Notes: generated by a model from the letters alone, not told the origin. Positions 38,558-48,543 are shown, counted from the first letter of the stretch. The stretch: 64,000 bases of DNA from Candidatus Nanopelagicales bacterium (GCA_025456065.1 JALOLH010000002.1:40734-104733); one strand, 5' to 3'. Program-made: numbers and translations.

Positions 38558-39412
38558 CTACCCCTTCACCGCGCCGCCGCTGGCGTTCATGATCCGCTTC
38601 TGGAAGACGAAGAACACGATGGCCACGGGGATGGTCATCAGCAGGGACGCGGCGAGCTGGATCGGGTACTGGTTGCCCGCGCCCAGCCCACCGGCGGCCA
38701 GGGAGGCCACGCCCTTGGTGAGCACGGTCAGGTCGGGATCCTGGGTCGAGACGATGAAGTGGTTCAGCTCGTTCCACGAGCCCTGGAACGACAGGATGAC
38801 GATGGTCATGATCGCCGGTCGTGCCATGGGCAGCACCACCGACCAGAACGTCCGGAACGTGCCGGCGCCGTCGATGCGGGCGGCCTCCTCGACGGCGACC
38901 GGGATGGACTCGAAGAAGTTCTTCATGATGAAGATGCCGGCCGCGTCCACGATCAGCGGCACGACCATGCCGGGGTAGGTGTCGTACATCCCCAGCTGGT
39001 TGAGCACCAGGAACTTGGGGATGAGCAGCACCACGCCCGGCACCGCCATCACCGCCACGAGGCCGGCGAACACCAGGCCGCGGCCCCGGAAGTTGAGCCG
39101 GGCCAGGGCGTACCCGGCCAGCGAGTTGAAGAACACCCGCCCGAGCGTGACGAACAGCGTGACGACGAACGAGTTGGCCGCCCAGAGCGGGAAGTTCGAG
39201 TTGTTGAACAGCGTCTGGTAGGCGACGGTGGTCCAGCTGTTCGACCACAGCTGCATGCCCGCGGTCGTCGCCTCGAAGTCCGTCTTGAAGGAGTTCGCCA
39301 CCTGGATCAGGAACGGGAAGATGTAGACGAGCGCCAGGGCGCTCAGGAGCAGGTAGTTCAGGACGACGGTGTTGCCCCGGCCCTGTCCAGGGGCCGGGAT
39401 GTCCCTAGCCAC
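38558..39412 (-). CDS. Sugar ABC transporter permease (MalG-like)
   Basis: EAARIDGAGTFRTFWSVVLPMARPAI EAA loop; GTG start overlapping the upstream stop. Confidence 0.9.
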   Translation of the reverse strand: MARDIPAPGQGRGNTVVLNYLLLSALALVYIFPFLIQVANSFKTDFEATTAGMQLWSNSWTTVAYQTLFNNSNFPLWAANSFVVTLFVTLGRVFFNSLAGYALARLNFRGRGLVFAGLVAVMAVPGVVLLIPKFLVLNQLGMYDTYPGMVVPLIVDAAGIFIMKNFFESIPVAVEEAARIDGAGTFRTFWSVVLPMARPAIMTIVILSFQGSWNELNHFIVSTQDPDLTVLTKGVASLAAGGLGAGNQYPIQLAASLLMTIPVAIVFFVFQKRIMNASGGAVKG

Positions 39413-40670
39413 GGGAGTCCCCGTCGAGGTCGGACTCCGGCGGGTCGGGCTCCGGCCGCTGCGCCGCGGGCTCGTCGGACTCCGGCCGCTCGGGCCGGGC
39501 GACACGGTCGGCGACCACGGCGTCCGCGGTCACCGGCGTGGTCGCATCTGCGCGGCGGCGGCGGCGGGCCCGGCGCCGGTCTCGGCGCGACATCGTGCTC
39601 GCGTCCCCGGCGCCCAGCAGCCACCGCTGCAGGATCGTCATCGCCACGATGATCGCGAACAGGATGAACGCGATCGCCGCGCCGCGGCCCCAGTTCTGGC
39701 CGATGAACGCGGTCTCGTACGACAGGTACGCCGGTGTCAGGGTGGTCTTGGCCGGGCCCCCCTGGGTCCCGGTGTAGATCTGGTCGAACACCTGCCAGGT
39801 GCCGATCAGGCCCAGCGTGATCACCGTGAAGAGGGTGGGCCGCAGCATCGGCACGGTGATGCGCCAGAACCGCTGCCAGGCGTTGGCCCCGTCCACCATC
39901 GCGGCCTCCTCGGTCTCCTCGCCGATGGCCTGCAGCGCCGCCAGGAACAGCAGCATGAAGGTGCCGGAGGTCGTGAAGATCGCCATGATGATGAACGCGG
40001 TCATCGCCACCGAGGGTCCGGCCAGCCACTCCCACGGGGTGACGCCGAGGAACCCGCGCTCGGCCAGCGCGGGCGGCGGCGGACCACCCCCGGCGATGAT
40101 GTGGAAGACCCCGCGCGGGTCGTTGAACCAGTTCGGGCCGTTGACGCCCAGCCAGCCGAGCGCGGCGTTCACCGCGCCGGTCGCCGAGAACAGGTAGAGC
40201 CAGAGCACGGTGATGGCCACGGAGCTGGTCACCGAGGGGAAGTAGAAGGCGGTCCGGTAGAAGCCCTTGGCCCGGAGCAGCTTCCGGTTCACCAGCACGG
40301 CCAGCGTCAGCGACAGTGCGGTCTGCAGCGGCACCACGAAGAGCACGTAGTAGAGGTTGTTGCGCATCGCCAGCCCGAAGTCCCGCCCGGCCAGGCCCTC
40401 CCCGCTGACGAGGGTCTGGTAGTTCTCGAGGCCGACGAAGTCCACGGTGGCGGAGAACGGGCTGCCGCGCCCGCTCCAGTCCGAGAAGCTGACCCACAGC
40501 GCCATGATCACGGGCAGGACCAGGAACAGGCCCAGCACGATGAGCGAGGGGCTGACGAACAGCCACCCGGGCACCCCCTGCCTGGTGAGCTCGCCCTCGA
40601 CGTTGCGGCGGGAGGCCCGGCCCCCACCACCGGGGGTGACGGGGGCCTGCGGCTCGGCGGTCGTGGCCAC
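39405..40670 (-). CDS. Sugar ABC transporter permease (MalF-like), extended acidic/Arg-rich C-terminus
   Basis: EEAAMVDGANAWQRFWRITVPMLRPTL EAA loop; VATTAEPQAP start. Confidence 0.88.
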   Translation of the reverse strand: MATTAEPQAPVTPGGGGRASRRNVEGELTRQGVPGWLFVSPSLIVLGLFLVLPVIMALWVSFSDWSGRGSPFSATVDFVGLENYQTLVSGEGLAGRDFGLAMRNNLYYVLFVVPLQTALSLTLAVLVNRKLLRAKGFYRTAFYFPSVTSSVAITVLWLYLFSATGAVNAALGWLGVNGPNWFNDPRGVFHIIAGGGPPPPALAERGFLGVTPWEWLAGPSVAMTAFIIMAIFTTSGTFMLLFLAALQAIGEETEEAAMVDGANAWQRFWRITVPMLRPTLFTVITLGLIGTWQVFDQIYTGTQGGPAKTTLTPAYLSYETAFIGQNWGRGAAIAFILFAIIVAMTILQRWLLGAGDASTMSRRDRRRARRRRRADATTPVTADAVVADRVARPERPESDEPAAQRPEPDPPESDLDGDSRG

Positions 40671-40672
40671 GG

Positions 40673-41926
40673 CTAGCCCACGATGGCTTCCAGGTTGGCC
40701 TGCACCGAGTCGAGGATCTCCTGCGGCTCCCTGTTCCGGAGCTGCTCGAGCTGCGAGTTGAGGTCGCGCAGGACCTCCGATGCGCCCTGCATGGCCGGCA
40801 GGTTCTGGGCGAACTCGGCGCTGTCCAGGAAGGGGGCCATCTCGGGGAACTCGCTCTTGTACCCGTCGGCAGCGGACTGCACCGAGGGCATGACGCCGAA
40901 GTCCCGCGCGAACTGCAGCTGCTGCTCCGTGGTCGTCAGGTACTTGACCAGCTCCAGCGCACCGCCGCGGTTGTCGGCGTCGGCGGAGATGCCCCAGCAG
41001 TTGGTGAACTGCAGCGTGCCCTGCTGGGTGCCGGCCGGCAGCTGCACGATGGTGTACTCCAGGTCCGGGTAGTCGTTGGCCAGGGCACCGGTGATCCAGT
41101 TGCCCTCGATGACCATCGCGGCCTGCTCCTTGCCGAAGGCCTCGCCACCCCAGCCGGAGCCCAGCGCCTGGGCACTCGCGGCGATGTCGTCCGCGACCAT
41201 CTGCCTGACGAAGGCCAGGGCCTCGACGTTCTCCGGGCTGTTGGCGGTCGCCGTGGTGCCGTCCTCGCTGACCAGCCCTCCGCCGTTCTGGGCCATGAAC
41301 GCGCCCAGCCGGGCGATCTCCGCGCTGAACCCGAGGCCGACCCGGTCGCCCTCGCTCAGCTGCTCGGCCACCGACCGCAGCTCCTCCCATGTGGTCGGGA
41401 TGTCGGCATCGGTGAGCCCGGCCTCCTCCCACATCTCGGTGTTGATCACCAGCGCGAGGGTGGAGAAGTCCTTCGGCGCGCAGTAGAACTGGTCGTCCAC
41501 GGTGAACGCCTCCACCAGTGCTGGGTAGAAGTCGTCGACGTTGTCCAGCTGGTCCCCGTACGGCGCGAGCGAGCCGTTGCCGGCCCAGCCCGCGAGGTAC
41601 TCGGTCGACACGTAGACGACGTCGGCGGGATTGCCGGACGCGAACCCCTGCGTGGCCTGCTGCGGCAGGTCCGAGGCCGGCAGGACGGAGGCCGGGATCC
41701 CGCTCTCCTGGGACCAGGCCGCCACCGCCTGCTGCACCGCGTTGGTCTCGGCCTCGCCGGAGGAGCCGATCAGCACGCTGACCTCGTTGCTGTTCGGCGC
41801 GTCGAAGGACGCGCCGGCCTCGCCGCCGTCGCCGTCCTCGAAGGAGCCACCGCCGCAGGCGGACAGGCCGAGCATGGCTGCAGCGGCGACCAGGGCGATG
41901 CCGGTGCGCTGGGAGGTCCGGTTCAT
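40673..41926 (-). CDS. Sugar ABC transporter substrate-binding lipoprotein (SBP family 1)
   Basis: MNRTSQRTGIALVAAAAMLGLSACGGG lipoprotein signal; SBP_bac_1-like body. Confidence 0.9.
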   Translation of the reverse strand: MNRTSQRTGIALVAAAAMLGLSACGGGSFEDGDGGEAGASFDAPNSNEVSVLIGSSGEAETNAVQQAVAAWSQESGIPASVLPASDLPQQATQGFASGNPADVVYVSTEYLAGWAGNGSLAPYGDQLDNVDDFYPALVEAFTVDDQFYCAPKDFSTLALVINTEMWEEAGLTDADIPTTWEELRSVAEQLSEGDRVGLGFSAEIARLGAFMAQNGGGLVSEDGTTATANSPENVEALAFVRQMVADDIAASAQALGSGWGGEAFGKEQAAMVIEGNWITGALANDYPDLEYTIVQLPAGTQQGTLQFTNCWGISADADNRGGALELVKYLTTTEQQLQFARDFGVMPSVQSAADGYKSEFPEMAPFLDSAEFAQNLPAMQGASEVLRDLNSQLEQLRNREPQEILDSVQANLEAIVG

Positions 41927-42086
41927 GTGTTCCCCTCGAGGCTCGATCGGACCCAGCAGCGGCGGCGGCACGGAAGCGTCCGGCCGGGCCGCGAGGACCC
42001 GGGACTGGCGGCGTCGAGTCGCCACTGCCCGGGCGGCGTGCGCCGATACCTGCACTCGGCGCCGCAGCCTCGGGCGAGCGCTGGCA

Positions 42087-42755
42087 TCACCTGCGGACGG
42101 CGGCGAGGTCGGCCAGGACGCGTTCCAGGGTGACGTCGGCCAGGTCCGCGTAGACGACGTCCGCGTCGCCGACCCGATCGGCCGGGCCGAGGCCGACCGT
42201 GGCGAACCCACCGGCCAGGGCCGCCTCCACCCCCGAGGTGGCGTCCTCGAAGACCACGGCCTGGGTCGGGGACACCCCGAGCTGGCGAGCGACGGTCAGG
42301 AACAGGTCCGGCGCGGGCTTGTGGACGGTGACGGTGGTGCCGTCCGCGACGTAGTCGAACAGCTCGGCGATCCCGAGTCGCTCCAGGACCGTCGTGGCGT
42401 TCTTCGAGGCCGACCCGACCGCGGTGCGCAGGCCCGCACCGCGCGCCTGCCTGATGAGCTCGAGCACCCCGGCGAGGACCGCGTCCTGGTCGATCCCGGC
42501 GAGGAGCTCGACGTAGTACCGGTTCTTCCGGTCCATCATCTCCTCGACCTGCTCGTCGGTGGCGGGACGGCCGTCGAGGATGGCCATGAGGGCGTCGCGC
42601 CGGGCCACGCCGCGCAGGGCATCCCCCGCCTCGCGGTCGAACGGGATGCCCTCCTCGTCGGCCAGGCGCTGCCACCCCAGGTAGTGGTACTCGGCGGTGT
42701 CGGTGATGACCCCGTCAAGGTCGAAGATGAACGCGCGGATCTCGTCCCCGGTCAT
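42087..42755 (-). CDS. pgmB: Beta-phosphoglucomutase (HAD family)
   Basis: AFIFDLDGVITDTAEYHYLGWQRLADEEGIPFD typical of beta-PGM; overlaps the GH65 gene stop. Confidence 0.9.
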   Translation of the reverse strand: MTGDEIRAFIFDLDGVITDTAEYHYLGWQRLADEEGIPFDREAGDALRGVARRDALMAILDGRPATDEQVEEMMDRKNRYYVELLAGIDQDAVLAGVLELIRQARGAGLRTAVGSASKNATTVLERLGIAELFDYVADGTTVTVHKPAPDLFLTVARQLGVSPTQAVVFEDATSGVEAALAGGFATVGLGPADRVGDADVVYADLADVTLERVLADLAAVRR

Positions 42756-45001
42756 GCCGTCAGCTCCTCGTTGCGGATCTCGACGTGCTGGAGCTCGCCG
42801 CGGTGCGTGAAGCGGAACGCCACCCGCCGCCAGTGCGCCGGCAGCCTGGGGTCCACCGTCCAGCCCTCCTCGCTGACCGAGAGGCCCGCGAAGCCCAGCA
42901 CCACCGCCTGCCAGGTGCCCCCGCAGGACGCGCCGTGGATGCCGTCGGCGGCGTTGCCGCGGGGGTCCTTCAGGCCGGCCTGCGCGCCCAGCATGAAGTG
43001 CTGGTAGGCGTCCTCGGGGAGTCCGGCCCGGGCGGCGATGATCGCGGACATGGCGGGACCCAGCGACGAGCCGTACCGGTGGTCGGTCCGGGGCGTGTAG
43101 TAGTCGTAGTTGCGCCGCAGGGCCTCGCGGTCGAACTCGGAGCGGAGCAGGAACAGCAGCATCAGCACGTCGGGCTGCTTGAGCACCTGCGTCCGGTTCG
43201 TCGCCTCGATCCCCAGGATCGCCTGGACCGACCTGGTCCGCGGCTCCATGGCGGCCAGGTCGACGTCGGTGCGGTCGAAGTACCCCTCGAACTGCTCGAT
43301 CAGGCCATCCTCGCCGTGGTCCACGGCCATGCGGCCGGCGATGTCCGACCACTGCGCGAGGGTCTCGTCGGTGATGCCCAGCGCACGGCGCAGCGCACTG
43401 GCTCGCTCCGGCCTGCTGGCGCGGAGCTCCTCGAACAGCGCCACGGCGAGGGTCAGGTGCCAGCGCGCGAAGGCGTTCGTGTAGGCGTTGTCGTCGACGT
43501 GCTCGTGGTACTCGTCGGGCCCGACCACGTCGCGCATGTGGTACCTGCCGTCGGCCTCGAGCGTCGGGCGCGACGCCCAGAACTGCGCGGTCTCCAGGAT
43601 GATGTCCGCGCCATGGCCGTAGTACCAGTCGTCGTCACCGGTGACCTGCCAGTACTGGTGCGCCGCGTAGGCGATGTCCGCGCTGATGTGCAGCTCGATG
43701 TCGCCGGTCCAGATCCGGACCAGCTCGACCCCGTCGGGTCCGAGCAGCCAGGCCGGGCAGACCTCCTCCCCGGTGTCCGCGGACTCCCAGGGGTACTGCG
43801 CGCCCGCGCAGCCGTTGCCCGCCGCCTTGGTCCGCGCACCCGCGAGGTTGTGCCAGCGGTAGTCGAGGAGGTTCCGGGCGATGTCGGGCATGGTGTAGGT
43901 GAAGAACGGCAGCATGAAGATCTCGGTGTCCCAGAACACGTGCCCGCGGTAGCCGAACCCCGAGAGGGTCTTGGCCCCGATGTTCACCCGGTCGTCGTGC
44001 GCCGGCGCGGCGATGATCAGGTGGTAGAGGCCGAAGCGCACGGCGAGCTGGGCGTCGTCGTCGCCCTCGATCTCCACGTCGCACGCCGCCCATCGCCGCG
44101 CCCAGGCGGCCCGGCTGGCGGCCAGGACGTCCTCGTAGGTCGGGGCCTCGCGGGCCCGGCGCAGGGCAGCGGCGGCGACGTCGGCCTCGCCGTCGCGGGA
44201 GGTCTGGTACGCGCCGACCTTGGCGAGCGTGGCCGGGGCCGCAGGGCCTGCCGCGAAGTCGTGGACGAGGGCGGGCGCGCCCGGCAGCTCCCAGTGCGCC
44301 TGCCCGGTGACGTCGCCCCGGGCATGGTGGCGCAGCGCCACGGCGACCTCGTAGTGCTGGGCCATGGTCCGCACGTGCAGCCCGATGGTGTCCGGCCGCC
44401 CGGCGGGACCATCGACGAGGGTGGCGACCGGACTGGCGTGCTGCACCCAGGTGGTCCCGTCGCCCCTGCTCGGGGCGTAGGAGTGCAGGGGGGAGCTGAT
44501 CCGGACCGGAGCGGCGCGCTCGGGCGTGACCTCGACGCGCAGGGCGACCAGGTGCTCGTCGGCCAGTGAGGCGAACCGCTCGAAGCGCAGGATGGAGGTC
44601 AGCCCCCGCGGCGACCTCCACACCACCTCGCGCGTCAGGGTCCCGTCGCGCAGGTCCAGCTCGCGCAGGAACGAGACGATCTCGCCCCGGCTGGTGTCGA
44701 ACACCTCGCCGGCGATCGTGATCGCCAGGCTGGTCCAGTCCGGGAGGTTCGCCAGCTCCGTGACGAACAGCGGCACCGGGTCGAAGACCCCGTGGGCGAA
44801 CGTGGTGCGCCACTGGTCCTCGCCCGACTCCTCCGGGGTGCCGCGCGTGCACAGGTAGCCGTTGCCGACCGTGTACACGGTCTCCGCGTGGTGGTCCGGC
44901 CCGGGGGCGTGGACGCGCTCGCTGACCGTCCACACCGGGACCCCTGCAGGATCGGACCGCACAGGGCCAGTCTGGCGGCGAGCCGCGGCGTCGGTGGCCA
45001 T
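42752..45001 (-). CDS. Glycoside hydrolase family 65 disaccharide phosphorylase
   Basis: 749 aa; ETVYTVGNGYLCTRG, GYRGHVFWDTEIFMLPFF, GPDEYHEHVDDNAYTN. Confidence 0.92.
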   Translation of the reverse strand: MATDAAARRQTGPVRSDPAGVPVWTVSERVHAPGPDHHAETVYTVGNGYLCTRGTPEESGEDQWRTTFAHGVFDPVPLFVTELANLPDWTSLAITIAGEVFDTSRGEIVSFLRELDLRDGTLTREVVWRSPRGLTSILRFERFASLADEHLVALRVEVTPERAAPVRISSPLHSYAPSRGDGTTWVQHASPVATLVDGPAGRPDTIGLHVRTMAQHYEVAVALRHHARGDVTGQAHWELPGAPALVHDFAAGPAAPATLAKVGAYQTSRDGEADVAAAALRRAREAPTYEDVLAASRAAWARRWAACDVEIEGDDDAQLAVRFGLYHLIIAAPAHDDRVNIGAKTLSGFGYRGHVFWDTEIFMLPFFTYTMPDIARNLLDYRWHNLAGARTKAAGNGCAGAQYPWESADTGEEVCPAWLLGPDGVELVRIWTGDIELHISADIAYAAHQYWQVTGDDDWYYGHGADIILETAQFWASRPTLEADGRYHMRDVVGPDEYHEHVDDNAYTNAFARWHLTLAVALFEELRASRPERASALRRALGITDETLAQWSDIAGRMAVDHGEDGLIEQFEGYFDRTDVDLAAMEPRTRSVQAILGIEATNRTQVLKQPDVLMLLFLLRSEFDREALRRNYDYYTPRTDHRYGSSLGPAMSAIIAARAGLPEDAYQHFMLGAQAGLKDPRGNAADGIHGASCGGTWQAVVLGFAGLSVSEEGWTVDPRLPAHWRRVAFRFTHRGELQHVEIRNEELTA

Positions 45002-45192
45002 GGGCCGGCTCTGCCCTGCGGGAGCGGTTCCAGACGCGGCGACGGCCCGGACTCGGCAGGACGGGTGCGCTCGCGCGGCGGCCCGCCGTGGCGCCCGGCG
45101 GAGCCCGCACGAGGCGCGAACGCGCGGCCGTGGGTGCGGGGCTGCGGCGCACCCCTGTACCCCGGATCGGTGCCCCTCGTAGCGTCGCCGGC

Positions 45193-46179
45193 ATGCGTAC
45201 TGGCATCCGAACCGCCCTCAGCCTCCTCGTCGCGGCCCTCGTGGCCGCGACCCTGGTCGCCCCCTCGGCCGCCCATGGGTCCCCAGGCGGGGGGCACGGG
45301 CACCCGGGCGGTGGCCACGGCCACCAGCTCGGCTGGGGCCGGGCCTACCCCGACGTGATCCCGCTGCCGGACGGCTGGCGGCCGGAGGGCATCGCCACCG
45401 GCCGGGGCTCGACGGTCTACGCGGGATCCCTCGGGACCGGTGCGGTCTGGAAGGGCGACCTGCGGACCGGGGCCGGCCGCGTCCTGGTCCCCCCGAGGGA
45501 CGGCAGGGTCGCGGTGGGGCTCAAGCACGCGCGCGGCGTCCTGTTCGTGGCCGGCGGGCCGACCGGGCAGGCGTACCTCTACGACGCGCGCTCCGGCGCG
45601 GAGCTGCGGGTCCTGCAGCTGGCGCCCGCCGGGTCGTCGTTCGTCAACGACGTGACCGTCACGCCCTGGGCGGCCTGGTTCACCGACTCGGCCCGTCCGG
45701 TGCTCTACCGCGTCCCCCTGCGGCACGGCCGGGTGGCTGGGCCCGCGAAGGAGATCCGGCTGCGGGGTGACTGGAGGCAGGTCCCCGATGCGTTCAACGC
45801 CAACGGCATCGCCGCCACCCCGGACGGGCGCACGCTGCTGGTGGTCAACAGCACGGTCGGCGCGCTGTACCGGGTGCACCCGTGGTCGGGCGTCGCGCGC
45901 GAGGTGCGCACGAGCCAGGAGCTGACCGCCGGGGACGGCATCCTCCTGCGCGGACGCACGCTCGTCGTGGTGCGCAACGCGGTGAACGAGGTCGTGCTCC
46001 TGCGCCTGTCCCGGGGGTTGCGCTCGGCCGTCCTCGAGCGACGCATCACGGATCCCGACTTCGACGTGCCCACGACGGTCGCCGCCCTCGGCAAGCGTCT
46101 CTACGTCGTCAACGCGCGGTTCAGCACCCCGCCCGGCCCGGACGTCACCTACAGCATCGTCAAGGTGGACGGCCGCTGA
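45193..46179 (+). CDS. Secreted beta-propeller (SMP-30/NHL-like) protein with His/Gly-rich N-terminus
   Basis: Sec signal MRTGIRTALSLLVAALVAATLVAPSAAHG followed by GGGHGHPGGGHGHQ; propeller-like body. Confidence 0.72.
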   Translation: MRTGIRTALSLLVAALVAATLVAPSAAHGSPGGGHGHPGGGHGHQLGWGRAYPDVIPLPDGWRPEGIATGRGSTVYAGSLGTGAVWKGDLRTGAGRVLVPPRDGRVAVGLKHARGVLFVAGGPTGQAYLYDARSGAELRVLQLAPAGSSFVNDVTVTPWAAWFTDSARPVLYRVPLRHGRVAGPAKEIRLRGDWRQVPDAFNANGIAATPDGRTLLVVNSTVGALYRVHPWSGVAREVRTSQELTAGDGILLRGRTLVVVRNAVNEVVLLRLSRGLRSAVLERRITDPDFDVPTTVAALGKRLYVVNARFSTPPGPDVTYSIVKVDGR

Positions 46180-46203
46180 ACGCACCAGCAAGGAGGCGCA
46201 GGC

Positions 46204-46767
46204 ATGGGAACGGTCGTGTCGACCCTGTTCGTCTCGCTGGACGGCGTCGCCGAGATCGACCCGGCCTGGCACTTCCCGTACTTCGACGACGCGATGGGCG
46301 ACGCGGTGGACGAGGACTACGCCGACACCTCGGTGCTGGTGCTCGGTCGCGTGACCTACGACAGCTTCGCCGGGGCCTGGCCGGACCGCGAGGCGGCCGG
46401 GGGCGAGGACGCCGCGTTCGCCGCCCAGCTCGGCGACGTGCGCAAGGTCGTCGCCACCCGCGGCCAGCGGCCCCTGGGCTGGCGCAACGTCGAGGGGACC
46501 ACGGACGTGGTCGCGACCGTGGCCGGCCTGCGCGCCGACGAGGCCATCGGCAAGGTCCTCGTCGCCGGCTCGCTGTCGGTCGTCCGCCAGCTGCTGGCCG
46601 CGGGCCAGCTCGACGAGCTCCGGCTGCTGGTGCATCCGGTGCTCGCCGGTGCCGGGCGCCACCTGGTCGACCCGCAGGCACCGCTGCAGCCGCTGCGACT
46701 GGTCAGCTCCGCGGCGTTCCCGACCGGCGTCCTCAGGCTCGTGTACGCACCCGTCGCCCGGCCGTGA
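46204..46767 (+). CDS. Dihydrofolate reductase / RibD C-terminal domain family protein
   Basis: VVSTLFVSLDGVAE...LVLGRVTYDSFAGAWP...VLVAGSLSVVRQLLAAGQLDELRLLVHPV. Confidence 0.88.
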   Translation: MGTVVSTLFVSLDGVAEIDPAWHFPYFDDAMGDAVDEDYADTSVLVLGRVTYDSFAGAWPDREAAGGEDAAFAAQLGDVRKVVATRGQRPLGWRNVEGTTDVVATVAGLRADEAIGKVLVAGSLSVVRQLLAAGQLDELRLLVHPVLAGAGRHLVDPQAPLQPLRLVSSAAFPTGVLRLVYAPVARP

Positions 46768-46785
46768 ACCGACGGGATCCGGCGG

Positions 46786-47766
46786 TCAGGCGGCTGCGGC
46801 CAGGACCTGGCCCTCGAGTCGCGCGTAGCTGGTCTCCATGCCGTCGGTCATGCCGGTGCCCAGCACCATGTCGCGGATCTCGGCGCTCGGGTAGGTGATG
46901 AGGATCGCCAGCAGCGTGCCGCCCTCCACCGGGGTCAGCGTCATCTCGTTCGTGGTGCCCGGCCCGTCGACGCCGACCATCTGCTCGGTGGTGACCGTGC
47001 GGTGCGGGGGTGCCGACTCGAGCAGCTCGCCGGTGAACCCGAAGCGCTGCGTGCCGTCGAGCGTCTCCCACTCGTAGCGGTACCGCTGGCCGACCTCCGT
47101 GGCCACCTCGCAGACCGGCATGGTCCAGCCGTCCGGGCCGAGCAGCCATCGCTGGAGCAGCGCCGCGTCGTGGTGGGCGGTCCACACCTGCTCGACGGAG
47201 CCACGGATCACCCGGCTGACCCGCACCTGCGTGTCGCTGAGGACCTGGGCGGTGGTCGGCAGGCCGGCTGCGAAGGTGGCGAGGTCGGCGAGCACGGCGT
47301 CCATCTGGCCCATGGCCTCGCGCATGCCCTGCTCCATGCCCATGGCCAGGAGCTGGTCGAGCTCCTCCACGGAGGAGAACCACGTCGTGGTGCGCACCCG
47401 CGCGCCCGCACCAGCGGCCTCGAAGGTGAAGACCATCCGCATGGAGGGGAGCTCGTCATTGGCCGTGCCGTCGGGGTTCGCGAAGCCGTCGCGGACCTCG
47501 AACGACCGACCGGGGTCGACCGCGAGGAACTCCCAGTAGCCGCGGGAGACCTCGCCCCCGGGACCGGTCATGGCGTACTCGCTGCGCCCCCCGGGGCACA
47601 TGTCGTGCCGCAGGAAGGTCGCGGGGTGCGTCGGCGGCCCCCAGAACCGCTCGAGCTGCCGCGGGTCGGCGTAGGCCTGCCACAGCCTCGGCACGGGCAC
47701 CGGGAACTCGGCGACGACGGTCATGGTGAGGGCCCCGGGATCCTTGGACACGGACGTGATGGGCAT
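46786..47766 (-). CDS. Tandem SRPBCC / AHSA1-domain protein
   Basis: Two repeats: VPRLWQAYADPRQLERFWGPP... and VEQVWTAHHDAALLQRWLLGPDGW... Confidence 0.88.
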   Translation of the reverse strand: MPITSVSKDPGALTMTVVAEFPVPVPRLWQAYADPRQLERFWGPPTHPATFLRHDMCPGGRSEYAMTGPGGEVSRGYWEFLAVDPGRSFEVRDGFANPDGTANDELPSMRMVFTFEAAGAGARVRTTTWFSSVEELDQLLAMGMEQGMREAMGQMDAVLADLATFAAGLPTTAQVLSDTQVRVSRVIRGSVEQVWTAHHDAALLQRWLLGPDGWTMPVCEVATEVGQRYRYEWETLDGTQRFGFTGELLESAPPHRTVTTEQMVGVDGPGTTNEMTLTPVEGGTLLAILITYPSAEIRDMVLGTGMTDGMETSYARLEGQVLAAAA

Positions 47767-47827
47767 GGTTGCTCCTCGGTGCTGCTGGGTCGGGATCGGG
47801 CTTCGTGCCTGGTCGGCGGGACGCCGA

Positions 47828-48193
47828 TCAGGTGGAGGTCGGGGGCGGATCCTCGGCGAGCAGGGCATCGAGGCGGGCCACGCGGTCCCGCCACAGAGCC
47901 TCGAACTGGTCGAGCAGGACCTGCGCTCGCACGATCGCCTCCGGGTTGCCGCGGACGAGGCGCTCGCGGCCGTGCGGCAGCTTGGTCACCAGACCAGCCC
48001 CCTCCAGGACCGCGACGTGCTTCTGCACCGCCGCGAACGACATGGCGTAGCTGCGGGCCAGCGCCGACACCGAGACCTCGCCGACGAGCGTACGGCGGAC
48101 GATGTCGCGGCGCGTCCGATCGGCGAGGGCCCGGAAGATCCGGTCCACCTCGTCGTCGGTGAGCTGGCCCTGGGGTGCTCGTTGTACAACCAT
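47828..48193 (-). CDS. ArsR family transcriptional regulator
   Basis: RIFRALADRTRRDIVRRTLVGEVSVSALARSYAMSFAAVQKHVAVLEGAGLV wHTH. Confidence 0.92.
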   Translation of the reverse strand: MVVQRAPQGQLTDDEVDRIFRALADRTRRDIVRRTLVGEVSVSALARSYAMSFAAVQKHVAVLEGAGLVTKLPHGRERLVRGNPEAIVRAQVLLDQFEALWRDRVARLDALLAEDPPPTST

Positions 48194-48203
48194 CGGGTTG
48201 TAC
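48181..48203. promoter_or_regulatory. Candidate ArsR operator GTTGTACAAC-N6-GTTGTAC overlapping the arsR-like start codon
   Basis: Perfect 10-bp palindrome followed by a repeated half-site 16 bp downstream. Confidence 0.5.
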
Positions 48204-48249
48204 GTTAGTCGAGGATGCACGCAGGCGCAAGGCCCGGCGCGACCGCGGG

Positions 48250-48543
48250 TCAGTCGAGCAGCATCGCCAGCCACGGGGCGACGGAGATCCCACCGGTGAT
48301 CAGGTAGACCCAGAACGCGGGGCGCTGGTGCGCGGGGTGGGCGGTCCTGCGGACCACGAGCGCCAGGGGCAGCAGGGCGATCCAGGCGATCGTCGGGAAG
48401 AGCAGCAGGAGCAGGAAGGGCGGCACGTACTGCACGACGAGGGTGATGACGCCGGGCCGTGGTTCCTCGACCCCGGCCTCGACCGGCCAGTCGTAGCGCC
48501 CCGGCTGGCCGTCGCTCCCGGGGCCCCGCTCCGCTTCGCCCAT
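48250..48543 (-). CDS. Small predicted membrane protein
   Basis: 97 aa; two to three TM segments (VVQYVPPFLLLLLFPTIAWIALLPLALVV; FWVYLITGGISVAPWLAMLL). Confidence 0.6.
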   Translation of the reverse strand: MGEAERGPGSDGQPGRYDWPVEAGVEEPRPGVITLVVQYVPPFLLLLLFPTIAWIALLPLALVVRRTAHPAHQRPAFWVYLITGGISVAPWLAMLLD

